NCBI RefSeq assembly: GCF_900116295.1
Contig: NZ_FPAF01000003.1
Location: 124,001-188,000 of the forward strand
Direction: 5' to 3'
Source: Bacillus sp. 103mf
GTDB lineage: Bacteria; Bacillota; Bacilli; Bacillales; Bacillaceae_G
Length of the DNA: 64,000 nt
In this document: positions 16,601 to 23,852 of the stretch, in pieces
Position numbering within the stretch: position 1 is the first letter of the stretch
Layout: each line of letters starts with the position of its first letter
Position numbers and translations under genes: made by a program
Notes under the pieces: generated by a model
Told to the model about the DNA's origin: nothing
The model's input: the letters and a program-made list of their open reading frames with translations, nothing else
The model's database searches: none

Positions 16601-16921
16601 TTAAGATTCTCCTTTTGCAATACGATACTCTCTTTCAACGAGACAAATTCTTGTATGAAACTGTTCATACCATTGTTCTCTTCCTCTTTTTCTGGCGATG
16701 GTATGGGAGGCGTGTTCTTTCCACTGCTTGATTGCTTCAAGCGATTCCCAATATGAAATAGTAATACCAAATCCCGCTTCATTACGAACGCTTTCAACAT
16801 CGATAAATCCGGGTTGCTGCGCTGCTAGTTTTACCATTTCATCTGCTACGATTTCGTAATCGTCAGTTTCAGATGATAGTTGAGAAGTGAAAATGACGGC
16901 ATAGTATGGAGCTTTGTTCAT
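16601..16921 (-). CDS. Antibiotic biosynthesis monooxygenase (ABM) domain protein
   Basis: A 106-residue single-domain ABM protein: YYAVIFTSQLS, MVKLAAQQPGFIDVESVRNEAGFGITISYWESLEAIKQW and RICLVEREYRI. The dimeric ferredoxin-like fold of this group is cofactor-free and acts on quinones or similar compounds. It is the first gene of an operon with the hydrolase. The upstream palindrome at 17002-17038 is a likely operator. GGGGGAAGC precedes its ATG on the minus strand. Confidence 0.88.
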   Translation of the reverse strand: MNKAPYYAVIFTSQLSSETDDYEIVADEMVKLAAQQPGFIDVESVRNEAGFGITISYWESLEAIKQWKEHASHTIARKRGREQWYEQFHTRICLVEREYRIAKGES

Positions 16922-17001
16922 TGTGCTTCCCCCTTACTATAAATTTTTTCTTTTTAGTTTATCACGAAATCTGAATAGTGTGTCACTTTTTGTCTGAATT
17001 A

Positions 17002-17038
17002 AATATTAATTTCACTTACCGTAGTAAGTGTAATATTA
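17002..17038. promoter_or_regulatory. Palindromic operator candidate before the ABM-hydrolase operon
   Basis: CACTTAC-CGTA-GTAAGTG at 17013-17030 is a perfect palindrome with a 4-nt spacer, flanked by TAATATT-type arms, about 80 bp upstream of the ABM start codon. It suits a dimeric winged-helix repressor such as the HxlR/MarR types that often control quinone-stress genes. No such regulator gene adjoins it. Confidence 0.6.
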
Positions 17039-17052
17039 AATAAGAAAGAGAA

Positions 17053-17234
17053 GTATATAAGTCCATTTTAATTTCCCGATATATAATTCGCTACCATGCA
17101 GAATACAACATGACCGCTATTTTCTCTCTTTGTTTTAAACATCGCATGTGGCAGGAAAAGGCCCTGACCGCTTCTAGGCGCGGCCAGATGTTCTTGTCCA
17201 TCCTAAAAAGAAAGGGGTTTTTATGTCATTTTTT
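17053..17234 (-). repeat. bcr1-like interspersed repeat, copy C
   Basis: Minus-strand copy with all blocks: ATATAAGTCCATTTTAATTT, CGCTACCATGCAGAATACAACATGACCGCTA, CATCGCATGTGGCAGGAAAAGGCCCTGACCGCTTCTAGGCGCGGCCAGATG and GGGGTTTTTATGTCA. It fills most of the otherwise empty 16922-17330 interval. Confidence 0.85.
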
Positions 17235-17290
17235 GTGTTTACATAGGCAATAAGACAGTTTCTTAAGCGGGGGAATTGCCTGCAAGTGAT

Positions 17291-17333
17291 AAAAGAACTC
17301 CCACTTCAAAATAAAATGAAGTGGGAGTTTTCA
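17291..17333. terminator. Terminator after sspH
   Basis: AACTCCCACTTCA (17296-17308) and TGAAGTGGGAGTT (17317-17329) are perfect inverse repeats with an 8-nt loop, with T-rich flanks on both strands. It lies at the 3' end of the minus-strand sspH gene. Confidence 0.88.
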
Positions 17334-17510
17334 TATTTCCTCTAAGCTGTTAATGGGAACGGTAAGTTCACGATTTGGATTTGTTGCCTCGTATATGCGC
17401 GCAGTTTCATTTGTTTCATCGACATGTTGAATCATAACAGACATGCCTTGAAATGTTACATTTGTTTGTTCCATTGATTCTGAAATTTCTTTTGCTCTTT
17501 GAATGTTCAT
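17331..17510 (-). CDS. sspH: H-type small acid-soluble spore protein
   Basis: A 59-residue protein MNIQRAKEISES...FQGMSVMIQHVDE...ETARIYEATNP...LTVPINSLEEI, the pattern of the SspH family. These are minor spore-core proteins made in the forespore. The start at 17510 follows GAGAGGAG on the minus strand; the longer reading from 17549 lacks a ribosome site and adds non-conserved residues. The family length is ~59, so it is complete. Its presence shows the host sporulates. It is separated from the upstream regulator gene by about 100 bp and probably has its own forespore promoter. Confidence 0.92.
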   Translation of the reverse strand: MNIQRAKEISESMEQTNVTFQGMSVMIQHVDETNETARIYEATNPNRELTVPINSLEEI

Positions 17511-17616
17511 TTTCAAACTCCTCTCTATATCCGATTGGTAAATCATCAAGATGGAAGTTTTCTTGTACTATTATTTTCCCTAAAAACAAGGGATAATATA
17601 CCAATTGGTAGAGAGT

Positions 17617-18828
17617 TCACAGTTTTTGAATCATTTGTAATGTTTCTTCAGTGAAAGAAGAGAACATTGGAGCATGGTAATCTTGAATAGCAGTGTGTGC
17701 TTGTTTTGCTTCATACAGTGCTTGTTCTTTATCTTTTAGGTGCATATAGCATAATGCACGAAAAGAGCCTGCTGTAGTCAGTAATGCTTGGTCTATTGGA
17801 TGATGCGTATAAGTAGGGATTGTCACTTGGTCCAATTCATGTAATGCTTCGTGATAACGTTTTAGACCATATAATGCTTTTCCTTTTTCAAGATAATAAA
17901 AGCCGTTTTTCTCGGATTCTAGCTTTGTTATCAGCTCTTTTCCATATGTTTCAACATAAGAAAGCGCTATTTCATATTGTTTCGTTATCGTATTATGAAA
18001 ATAAGCTTGCAATAGGTGAAGGGTGGTTAAGGACAACGTATTTTCTGTAAAGATGGCAAATTGCTTTGCTTTCTCTAAATTGTGTAAATATCCTTCTGTA
18101 TCTTTAACAAATATAGCTTGATAAGATAAAAGACGATAAAACTCATCCATTTTATAGTACACTTGATTTTTTTTAGAAAAATGAAGTGTTTGTAAAAGGA
18201 TATCTTTACATCCTTCATAATTCCCAAGTGCTAACAAAATAATAGCTTCATACCAAAAAAGCTCAATTTGCATGATTAAATCCATTTCTAAATGTTTTTC
18301 TTTATATTCGTCACGAATAGAATGAATCAATTGTAAGCACTCATTATATTCTTTGTGTCGAAATAATGAGTAGTAGGATATCAGCTTTGTTTCTGTACTT
18401 TCCCGATATAAAGCGTATTTCTCAAAAATGATGATTGCTTTTTCGGTATACGCATGTACATCGTAGTTTCCCGTATAAGTTGCTACTTTTGCATATTGTT
18501 TATATAAACGTGCAGCGTTTAATGTAGAAGGCAATACATTATGAACAATAGGATGAAGTGTTTCGTACACATCTTTAAAACGCATTTCTTGTATATACTG
18601 CTCCATTTTTTGTACAAGAGTAGTGTATTCATTTTCCTCTTCTAACAAAAAGCTTGCATCACAGCCGAGCTTGTCAGCAAGATAATGTAATGTTTTTATA
18701 GAAGGAGTCGCTTTCCCATTTTCAATTTGACTAAGCATACTTTTAGTCAATACTGTCCCAGCAAGTTCAGATTGGGTAAGTTTCTTTTCTTTTCGTAACG
18801 TCCGTATTTTTTCTCCGAGAGTAGCCAT
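17617..18828 (-). CDS. HTH (XRE)-TPR transcriptional regulator
   Basis: A 403-residue regulator: residues 1-60 are a Cro/cI-type HTH (LGEKIRTLRKEKKLTQSELAGTVLTKSMLSQIENGKATPSIKTLHYLADKLG). The rest is a run of TPR-like helical hairpins (e.g. YLEKGKALYGLKRYHEALHELDQV; ALCYMHLKDKEQALYEAKQA). The layout resembles RNPP/PlcR-type sensors. ATG 18828 follows AAGGAGGATTTCC; the longer ORF start at 18849 lacks a site. It is divergent from the MFS gene with AAGTTTAA-type boxes between them, so it likely controls that pump and itself. No signal-peptide gene is seen nearby. Confidence 0.87.
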   Translation of the reverse strand: MATLGEKIRTLRKEKKLTQSELAGTVLTKSMLSQIENGKATPSIKTLHYLADKLGCDASFLLEEENEYTTLVQKMEQYIQEMRFKDVYETLHPIVHNVLPSTLNAARLYKQYAKVATYTGNYDVHAYTEKAIIIFEKYALYRESTETKLISYYSLFRHKEYNECLQLIHSIRDEYKEKHLEMDLIMQIELFWYEAIILLALGNYEGCKDILLQTLHFSKKNQVYYKMDEFYRLLSYQAIFVKDTEGYLHNLEKAKQFAIFTENTLSLTTLHLLQAYFHNTITKQYEIALSYVETYGKELITKLESEKNGFYYLEKGKALYGLKRYHEALHELDQVTIPTYTHHPIDQALLTTAGSFRALCYMHLKDKEQALYEAKQAHTAIQDYHAPMFSSFTEETLQMIQKL

Positions 18829-18844
18829 GGAAATCCTCCTTTTA

Positions 18845-18927
18845 CACAAAAAAGTTAAATATAATTAAACTTTTTGTTGCTGAATTCAGAAAATTAATTA
18901 TATAATAAGTTTAACACAATTTAACTT
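18845..18927. promoter_or_regulatory. Divergent promoter with repeated AAGTTTAA boxes
   Basis: ACAAAAAAGTTAAAT and ATTAAACTTTTTGT (18845-18876) form an inverted repeat. A second, shorter one lies at 18907-18927 (AAGTTTAA CACAA TTTAACTT). Both contain the same half-site and flank the space between the HTH-TPR gene and the MFS gene, fitting cooperative binding by that regulator. Confidence 0.6.
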
Positions 18928-18946
18928 TTAAAGGGAGAGTGATTAT

Positions 18947-20218
18947 ATGGAGGGTGTATTAAAAAATCAAGATGATACACGATTGAAAATTGCAAAGCGA
19001 AATATTGTTTTGATGATGATTGGAAAATTATCATCAATGCTTGGGGCAAATATTTATACGTTCGCAATGGGGCTATACGTTTTAAAAACGACAGGGTCTG
19101 GTATGGGATTTGCGATTACACTTGTTTGTGGTGCCGTTCCGCGTTTAATTTGTGGGCCAATTGCCGGGGCAGCAGCAGACCGAATGAACCGGAAGAAGCT
19201 CGCTGTTGGAGCTGATATATTAAGTGCTCTTATTATGTTCACCATGTTTTTACTTTCAACTTCATTTGAACTTTCATTAATCTTCATCTATGTATCCGCA
19301 GCACTGTTATCGATGTGTGCAAGTTTTTTCTCTATCGCTTTAACATCTTCAATTCCATCTCTAGTTGATACAACACGTATTCAAAAAGCAAATTCATTAA
19401 ATCAAACAGCTACATCGCTTGCAACCATTTTAGGACCGGTTATTGGTGGTCTTGTATACGGCTTATTTTCTATAAAATTCTTTTTTTTACTGAATGGTAT
19501 TACATTTGCTCTTGCGGCAATGATAGAAGTATTTATGGTCTTTGACTTGTATAAAGCAAACAAAAAAGAAGAGAAGGGTCATTTTTTAACGAGTATAAAA
19601 GAAGGTTTTATATATGTGAAAGAGCAAAGTGATATCTTCTCGATGTTGAAATTTTCACTTTGGCTCAATTTCTTTTTTTGTGCAGTTTCGGTCTCGCTTC
19701 CGTATATTATTGTTCAAAAATTATCACTTTCTTCTCAGCAATTTGGAGTCATTGAAGCAATGCTTGCTGCCGGGATGCTATTTGCTTCTATTCTTTTATC
19801 TGTTCGAGCAGAGGCAACAAATAAGTTTCAGACGATTCGCAGGAACCTTTTCATACTATCAGCCTTATTGTTTTGCATTGCATTACCGATGTTTCTTCCG
19901 TTAACTAAAACAATGATTTTTATATATTACATTACCCTTATGATCCTTTTTGGGGTGAATCTCATTACGATTAATGTTCCGTTACAAGTATTCGTTCAAA
20001 AAGCGACGGCACCTGAATATTTAGGACGTGTATTCGGATTAATTGAAACGATGTCAACAGCAATTGTCCCTCTTGGAACACTTTTGTATGGTGTACTTTT
20101 AGACTATATACCAGCATCCACTGTTATTTTCATATCTGCGTTTGGACTGTTTGTTGTTGTTTTCATAGGAACGAAGCACTGGAAGGATATCCAGCAACAA
20201 GAGGGAGTGTCTATGTAG
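18947..20218 (+). CDS. MFS efflux transporter
   Basis: A 423-residue, 12-helix major facilitator. The cytoplasmic loop after helix 2 has the MFS motif A form (AGAAADRMNRKKLAVGAD), and helix 5 has ATILGPVIGGLVYGLF. The length and motif set fit the macrolide/drug efflux group (MFS_3-like). ATG 18947 follows AAAGGGAGAG. It is divergent from the HTH-TPR regulator with shared operator-like boxes, which suggests induction by its substrate. Substrate unknown. Confidence 0.88.
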   Translation: MEGVLKNQDDTRLKIAKRNIVLMMIGKLSSMLGANIYTFAMGLYVLKTTGSGMGFAITLVCGAVPRLICGPIAGAAADRMNRKKLAVGADILSALIMFTMFLLSTSFELSLIFIYVSAALLSMCASFFSIALTSSIPSLVDTTRIQKANSLNQTATSLATILGPVIGGLVYGLFSIKFFFLLNGITFALAAMIEVFMVFDLYKANKKEEKGHFLTSIKEGFIYVKEQSDIFSMLKFSLWLNFFFCAVSVSLPYIIVQKLSLSSQQFGVIEAMLAAGMLFASILLSVRAEATNKFQTIRRNLFILSALLFCIALPMFLPLTKTMIFIYYITLMILFGVNLITINVPLQVFVQKATAPEYLGRVFGLIETMSTAIVPLGTLLYGVLLDYIPASTVIFISAFGLFVVVFIGTKHWKDIQQQEGVSM

Positions 20219-20318
20219 TAAAAATGAACAGTCATTGTTACAAAAATATGAACTTCCTACATTGAGAGAAAAAAAGGAGTATACTAGTATCATAATCCAA
20301 TTACAAGGAAGTGTCGTA

Positions 20319-20480
20319 ATGAGTACGGTTAGTGCTGTATATGGAGTTATTCTTTCTTCTCTTTTTGTTTCTTTCATTATAGGCGTAACACGTTATATTC
20401 ATAAATGGAAAGAAGGGAATGCAAAGTTAGACCATATTGAAGAAGAAGTAAGTGATTTCATGTTACATCACGGGAAATAG
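20319..20480 (+). CDS. Small membrane protein, hypothetical
   Basis: A 53-residue protein with a single transmembrane helix (VYGVILSSLFVSFIIGVTRYI) and a charged C-terminal tail with a short helical heptad pattern (AKLDHIEEEVSDFML). AAGGAAG precedes ATG 20319; upstream in-frame codons from 20235 have no ribosome site. It lies 100 bp after the MFS gene. No family recognised. Confidence 0.6.
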   Translation: MSTVSAVYGVILSSLFVSFIIGVTRYIHKWKEGNAKLDHIEEEVSDFMLHHGK

Positions 20481-20542
20481 TTTTTCCGAAATGTATTGTT
20501 CGTAGTATTTTTAACCTCATAATTTTATTATGTAAACAAAAG

Positions 20543-20577
20543 AGGCGTGGTGTTTGAATAAAACACCATGCTTTTTG
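20543..20577 (+). terminator. Terminator
   Basis: GGCGTGGTGTTT and AAACACCATGC pair across GAATA, followed by TTTTTG. Confidence 0.85.
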
Positions 20578-20662
20578 CTAAGTAAAGTATGATGTTAATT
20601 AATTATTAAACTTAGATAAATACAGATAAAAAATGATAAATAAAGTAAAAGGGGATAAGGGA

Positions 20663-21235
20663 ATGACTACTATTTATTTTGTACGACATGCGCATTCTAC
20701 ATATACACCTGATGAGAGGGAAAGGCCGTTATCTGAGAATGGTTGGCAAGCTGCAGAGAGAGTGACAGAAGTATTGAAAAATGAACCTATAGATGTTGTA
20801 ATTGCTAGTCCATATAAGAGAGCTATTCAAACAGTAGAAGGGGTTGCCAAACATTTTCAATTATCAATTGAATTAGAGGAAGATGTAAGAGAGCGTTTAT
20901 TAAGCTTGGAGCCTGTTCAAGATTTTGAGCAAGTTATTACAAAAGTATGGGAAAATCCTTTGTTTCATATAGAAGGTGGAGAATCGAACATTATTGCTCA
21001 GGAGCGCGGGGTTTCTTGTATAATGAAAATCTTGGAGAAATATAAAGGGAAAAACATTGTTATAGGAACACATGGAAATATTATGGTCCTTATCATGAAT
21101 TATTTCGATTCCAAATATGATTTTTTATTTTGGAAGGGGTTACAAATGCCTGACATATATAAACTGACATTTACAGAAAATCAACTTGTTCAAGTAAATC
21201 AAATTTGGAAAGAAGACTTTGTAAAGAATGTGTGA
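20663..21235 (+). CDS. Histidine phosphatase family protein (phosphoglycerate mutase-like)
   Basis: A 190-residue stand-alone phosphatase: IYFVRHAHSTY (catalytic RH), VIASPYKRAIQTV, EGGESN and GTHGNIMVLIMNYFDSKYD. It matches the C-terminal half of the Nudix fusion at 5545 in almost every block (VISSPYNRSILTV, RGESN, GTHGAVMTLMMGYYDSKYD), so the two are paralogues. ATG 20663 follows GGGGATAAGG; an ATG at 20633 has no site. The substrate of this cluster of small Bacillus phosphatases is not known. Confidence 0.88.
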   Translation: MTTIYFVRHAHSTYTPDERERPLSENGWQAAERVTEVLKNEPIDVVIASPYKRAIQTVEGVAKHFQLSIELEEDVRERLLSLEPVQDFEQVITKVWENPLFHIEGGESNIIAQERGVSCIMKILEKYKGKNIVIGTHGNIMVLIMNYFDSKYDFLFWKGLQMPDIYKLTFTENQLVQVNQIWKEDFVKNV

Positions 21236-21324
21236 AGATTAACGAAAAGAGAAGGAGATTATACAGCAGCCATAGAAATAAATGGCTGGAATATAAAAGC
21301 TTTTAATAAAAGGAGGCTGTTCAT

Positions 21325-21714
21325 ATGTTCGAGAAAAACAATCGATTTTCATCCATGCCAGAAGAAGTTGTGGAAGTTCATAATGTATATGAGATTTTAC
21401 CACCTGACGGAACGATTATTGGTATGGCAACACCTGAAGAAATGGAAATTGCTGCAGAACTAGAACTAAAACATTATGCCTTTTCACGTTTAATGGAAGC
21501 TAATATTCAATTAGACGGTGCCTCCTATAAAGAGATGCTAGAAGAATTTGAAGAATATGAAAGAAAATCAATGGCTTTCTGGCGGGCATTGCATGAAAGA
21601 TTATCTGTGCCATGGGCGTGGGTATTACGTGTTGATGTCGCAAACGGTCCTATTCATGTAAGTACTGGGAACTTGTTTTATGATGTAGAAGAGTTAGAAG
21701 AAAACTTTGAATAA
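21325..21714 (+). CDS. Hypothetical soluble acidic protein
   Basis: A 129-residue protein without signal peptide or membrane helix. The central part is strongly helical and acidic (EEMEIAAELELKHYAF; YKEMLEEFEEYERKSMAFWRALHERL), and the end is strand-like (WVLRVDVANGPIHVSTG). AGGAGGCTG precedes ATG 21325. I recognise no domain. A clean terminator follows, so it is a single-gene unit. Confidence 0.65.
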   Translation: MFEKNNRFSSMPEEVVEVHNVYEILPPDGTIIGMATPEEMEIAAELELKHYAFSRLMEANIQLDGASYKEMLEEFEEYERKSMAFWRALHERLSVPWAWVLRVDVANGPIHVSTGNLFYDVEELEENFE

Positions 21715-21758
21715 AAAGAAGAGGAAAGCAGTGATTCTATTGCTTTCCTCTTCTTTTT
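21714..21758 (+). terminator. Terminator
   Basis: AAAGAAGAGGAAAGCA and TGCTTTCCTCTTCTTTTT form a perfect long stem. Confidence 0.92.
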
Positions 21759-21763
21759 ACAAG

Positions 21764-21898
21764 TTATGTAGATTTTTTATTGCTTCTATTATAATGTCTG
21801 GTCGATCTCATACCGGTTTGAATCACAACAGTTTGCGTACCTTCTCCTGTAATTAGCACTTCAACTTTTTTGCCGAAAACATCTACATGAGTAATCAA
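21764..21898 (-). pseudogene. N-terminal remnant of an alpha/beta hydrolase gene
   Basis: From TTG 21898 (ribosome site AAGGGGGCG) the minus strand reads ITHVDVFGKKVEVLITGEG then TQTVVIQTGM, a typical opening of an alpha/beta hydrolase just before the oxyanion region. It then passes into unrelated residues (RSTRHYNRSNKKST) and stops at 44 codons. The catalytic core is missing. It could still be expressed as the last gene of the MarR-DUF3147 operon, but it cannot be a hydrolase. Confidence 0.55.
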
Positions 21899-21910
21899 AA
21901 TAACGCCCCC

Positions 21911-22240
21911 TTAAGTTTGAAAAAATCTCTGACAAGCTAATAATATTCCCCATACTCCTATACCGAATAGAATAGAAGTGCTAAGTGAAAATGAGTTGCG
22001 AAGCCCTAAATATACAATGAATAATAGCAAGGCTGATGCAGGAAATCCATATAACACACCAAGTGCAAAATCACTTAATTTTTCCCTAGAACCTCCCTCA
22101 ACAGAAATCCAAAATAAACTAAGCAAACTAATTAACGGAAGTGCGGCAATGAAGCCGCCAAGTGTACTATAGTGCTTGGCAATCTCTGTAACGCCCCCAA
22201 TAATAAGTGCAGAGACGATTACTTTAATGAGAAAAGACAT
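21911..22240 (-). CDS. DUF3147 family membrane protein
   Basis: A 109-residue protein of four hydrophobic helices: IKVIVSALIIGGVTEIAK, LGGFIAALPLISLLSLFWI, LGVLYGFPASALLLFIVYL and LSTSILFGIGVWGILL. This pattern matches DUF3147. Its start overlaps the MarR gene end by 17 bp, so it is co-translated with that regulator and probably under its control. Function unknown. Confidence 0.82.
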   Translation of the reverse strand: MSFLIKVIVSALIIGGVTEIAKHYSTLGGFIAALPLISLLSLFWISVEGGSREKLSDFALGVLYGFPASALLLFIVYLGLRNSFSLSTSILFGIGVWGILLACQRFFQT

Positions 22241-22631
22241 CGTAGGCCTCCTTTGCTAATAATTCGAATGCAGATTGAATCAGCTTTTTTTCTTCTTCAG
22301 ATAATTTCTCTTCTATTTTTTTTAGTTTTGTCTCATCGAGTAGTGTGTGTGTAGCTAATGCTTGCTGTCCTTTTTCTGTTAGCTTTACAATTACAACTCG
22401 TTCATCTTGTTGACTACGCTCCTTTATTACAAACTCTTTTTGAATTAATCGTTTAATATGTTCAGAAGCCGTGTTATGTGAGAGATGTAGTTTTGCTGCG
22501 ATAGTACTAATGGTTTGTGCTTCTTGTCGAGAAATCATTTGTAAAATACGAATAGCTTGGTGAGTTAAATTATCTTCATATTCATGACGAAGATAAAAAT
22601 AAATTGTTTCCCAATGTTTATTTATTAGCAT
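22224..22631 (-). CDS. MarR-family transcriptional regulator
   Basis: A 135-residue winged-helix regulator: AIRILQMISRQEAQTISTIAAKLHLSHNTASEHIKRLIQKEFVIKERSQQDERVVIVKLTEKGQQAL covers the HTH and the D-x-R wing. The ATG at 22631 is followed upstream by a perfect 11-bp-arm palindrome, its likely operator. It is the first gene of an operon with the DUF3147 gene, as in many auto-repressed MarR systems. The ligand is unknown. Confidence 0.9.
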   Translation of the reverse strand: MLINKHWETIYFYLRHEYEDNLTHQAIRILQMISRQEAQTISTIAAKLHLSHNTASEHIKRLIQKEFVIKERSQQDERVVIVKLTEKGQQALATHTLLDETKLKKIEEKLSEEEKKLIQSAFELLAKEAYDVFSH

Positions 22632-22648
22632 GATTACAACTCCTTTTT

Positions 22649-22671
22649 TTATATCGTATAATACGATATAA
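22649..22671. promoter_or_regulatory. Perfect palindromic operator before the MarR gene
   Basis: TTATATCGTAT-A-ATACGATATAA: 11-bp arms with a 1-nt centre, 17 bp upstream of the MarR start codon. It is the usual size and place for autoregulation by a MarR dimer. Confidence 0.75.
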
Positions 22672-22783
22672 TTGTTTGTAAAGATATATAGTTTTATTTG
22701 TGAAATTTTTCTTTGGAAAAGTATCTTTTTTTTAGTAGATAATATAAGCTTATCTTATAATCACAATGAAACGAGGGATGGGG

Positions 22784-23548
22784 ATGAAGGCTGTACATAC
22801 CTTTAAATGGATTGGTGATAAAAAAGCGTATTTAAATGAAATTCATGTTGAAGAGCTAGGTCCTCTTTCTATCGGATTATATGGCGGGAATTCAGAGGGA
22901 AGTGCAGTTGAAAATGAGGAAGCTGTCCTTGCTTGGTGTGATCCACATGGTACATGGGAATTTGTGATGATTTTTGATGCAGAGCATACAATTGAAAGAG
23001 CGCAGTTTATTATAAATATAATTTGTGAAAGAAAAGAGAAATTACTACAACTATTTTCATATCCAAACCATTTAGTTTTTCATCATACACATATGTATTT
23101 ATTATCTCTATTTACAGATGAAACATTTATTGAAGAAAGTGAGAAGATGCAAGGGAAAACAGAGTGTCTCATTTGTCTTCGGAAAGATCAGCTCGTGTAT
23201 TGGTTGTCGGTAGGAGAGTGCTTCATTTATTTATTCCATCCAGAGTTACAACAATGTAAACAGGGCCGTTTAAATGAGCAACGGTTTTATGAGCGAATTG
23301 GTAGACGAAATGTTTTTGCAGCAGCAACGCCTTGCTTTACATCAGGTGTTCGTGAATTACAGAAAGGAACAAATCATATTGTGGTAGCAACAGATAGAAT
23401 CATCACATGTGGCGAACAAATGTTTAAAGAGGAACATTTCTTATATGAGTCGTTGCTTAATGTTAGATATATATTAGAAAAGATGAATACTTGGAAAGAA
23501 ACAAATAGTGCTGCAATTATAGGTTGGACCGTGGATGTGGGCGGATAG
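22784..23548 (+). CDS. PP2C-like protein, divergent
   Basis: A ~254-residue cytoplasmic protein of a Bacillus group related to PP2C phosphatases: the opening GPLSIGLYGGNSEGSAVENEEAVLAWCDPHGTWEFVMIFDAEHT resembles the GxxR-N-ED and DGHGG regions in order, but the metal-binding aspartates are largely altered (CDPHGTW). LVYWLSVGECFIYLF corresponds to the GDSR-type strand. It is probably a degenerate or pseudo-phosphatase. ATG 22784 follows GAGGGATGGGG; ATG 22766 lacks a site. Assignment is by pattern only. Confidence 0.6.
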   Translation: MKAVHTFKWIGDKKAYLNEIHVEELGPLSIGLYGGNSEGSAVENEEAVLAWCDPHGTWEFVMIFDAEHTIERAQFIINIICERKEKLLQLFSYPNHLVFHHTHMYLLSLFTDETFIEESEKMQGKTECLICLRKDQLVYWLSVGECFIYLFHPELQQCKQGRLNEQRFYERIGRRNVFAAATPCFTSGVRELQKGTNHIVVATDRIITCGEQMFKEEHFLYESLLNVRYILEKMNTWKETNSAAIIGWTVDVGG

Positions 23549-23659
23549 ATTGTATTTGTAAGAATATGTTAATTATTGAATTATCTCCTTATAAGGATAA
23601 ATATTACTATCTCTCTTATTACTAAATAGTAGGATGAGGGGCTATGGATTTTATGAACT

Positions 23660-23715
23660 GTAAGCCCCCGCCTAGATTTTTTTGATTCTTTACAATCTTA
23701 GGAGGGGCTGATATT
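23660..23715. other. Imperfect hairpin in the 23549-23852 non-coding interval
   Basis: AGCCCCCGCCTAGATT and AATCTTAGGAGGGGCT can pair around a 15-nt loop holding a T run. It may terminate the PP2C-like gene transcript. The rest of the interval is a truncated bcr1-like copy; I see no gene. Confidence 0.5.
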
Positions 23716-23733
23716 GAGGTGAAAGTAGGATTT

Positions 23734-23822
23734 ATATAAAGCTATTTTCATTTTTCGACATATAAGTCACTGCTATACAGAATAAAACGTTACCTGTATT
23801 CGCTTGCTTCCTTTGTTTTAAG
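23734..23822 (-). repeat. bcr1-like interspersed repeat, truncated copy D
   Basis: Only the 3' half of the unit remains (on the minus strand): ATATAAAGCTATTTTCATTTTTCGACATATAAGTCACTGCTATACAG and TTGCTTCCTTTGTTTTAAG. The central GGCAGGAAA...GCCAGATG hairpin and the other end are missing. Confidence 0.75.
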
Positions 23823-23852
23823 TCTAGCTATATATAATGATTGTCATTCTTT

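Noticed and set aside
17617-18828. Quorum-sensing RNPP system with a signal peptide
   Set aside because: The regulator layout fits, but I found no short exported pro-peptide ORF beside it, so a pheromone circuit is not claimed.
23834-23852. Fur-box-like sequence TATAATGATTGTCATTCTT
   Set aside because: It has a fair core match, but lies at the 3' end of the minus-strand asparagine synthetase gene with no start codon close on either side.
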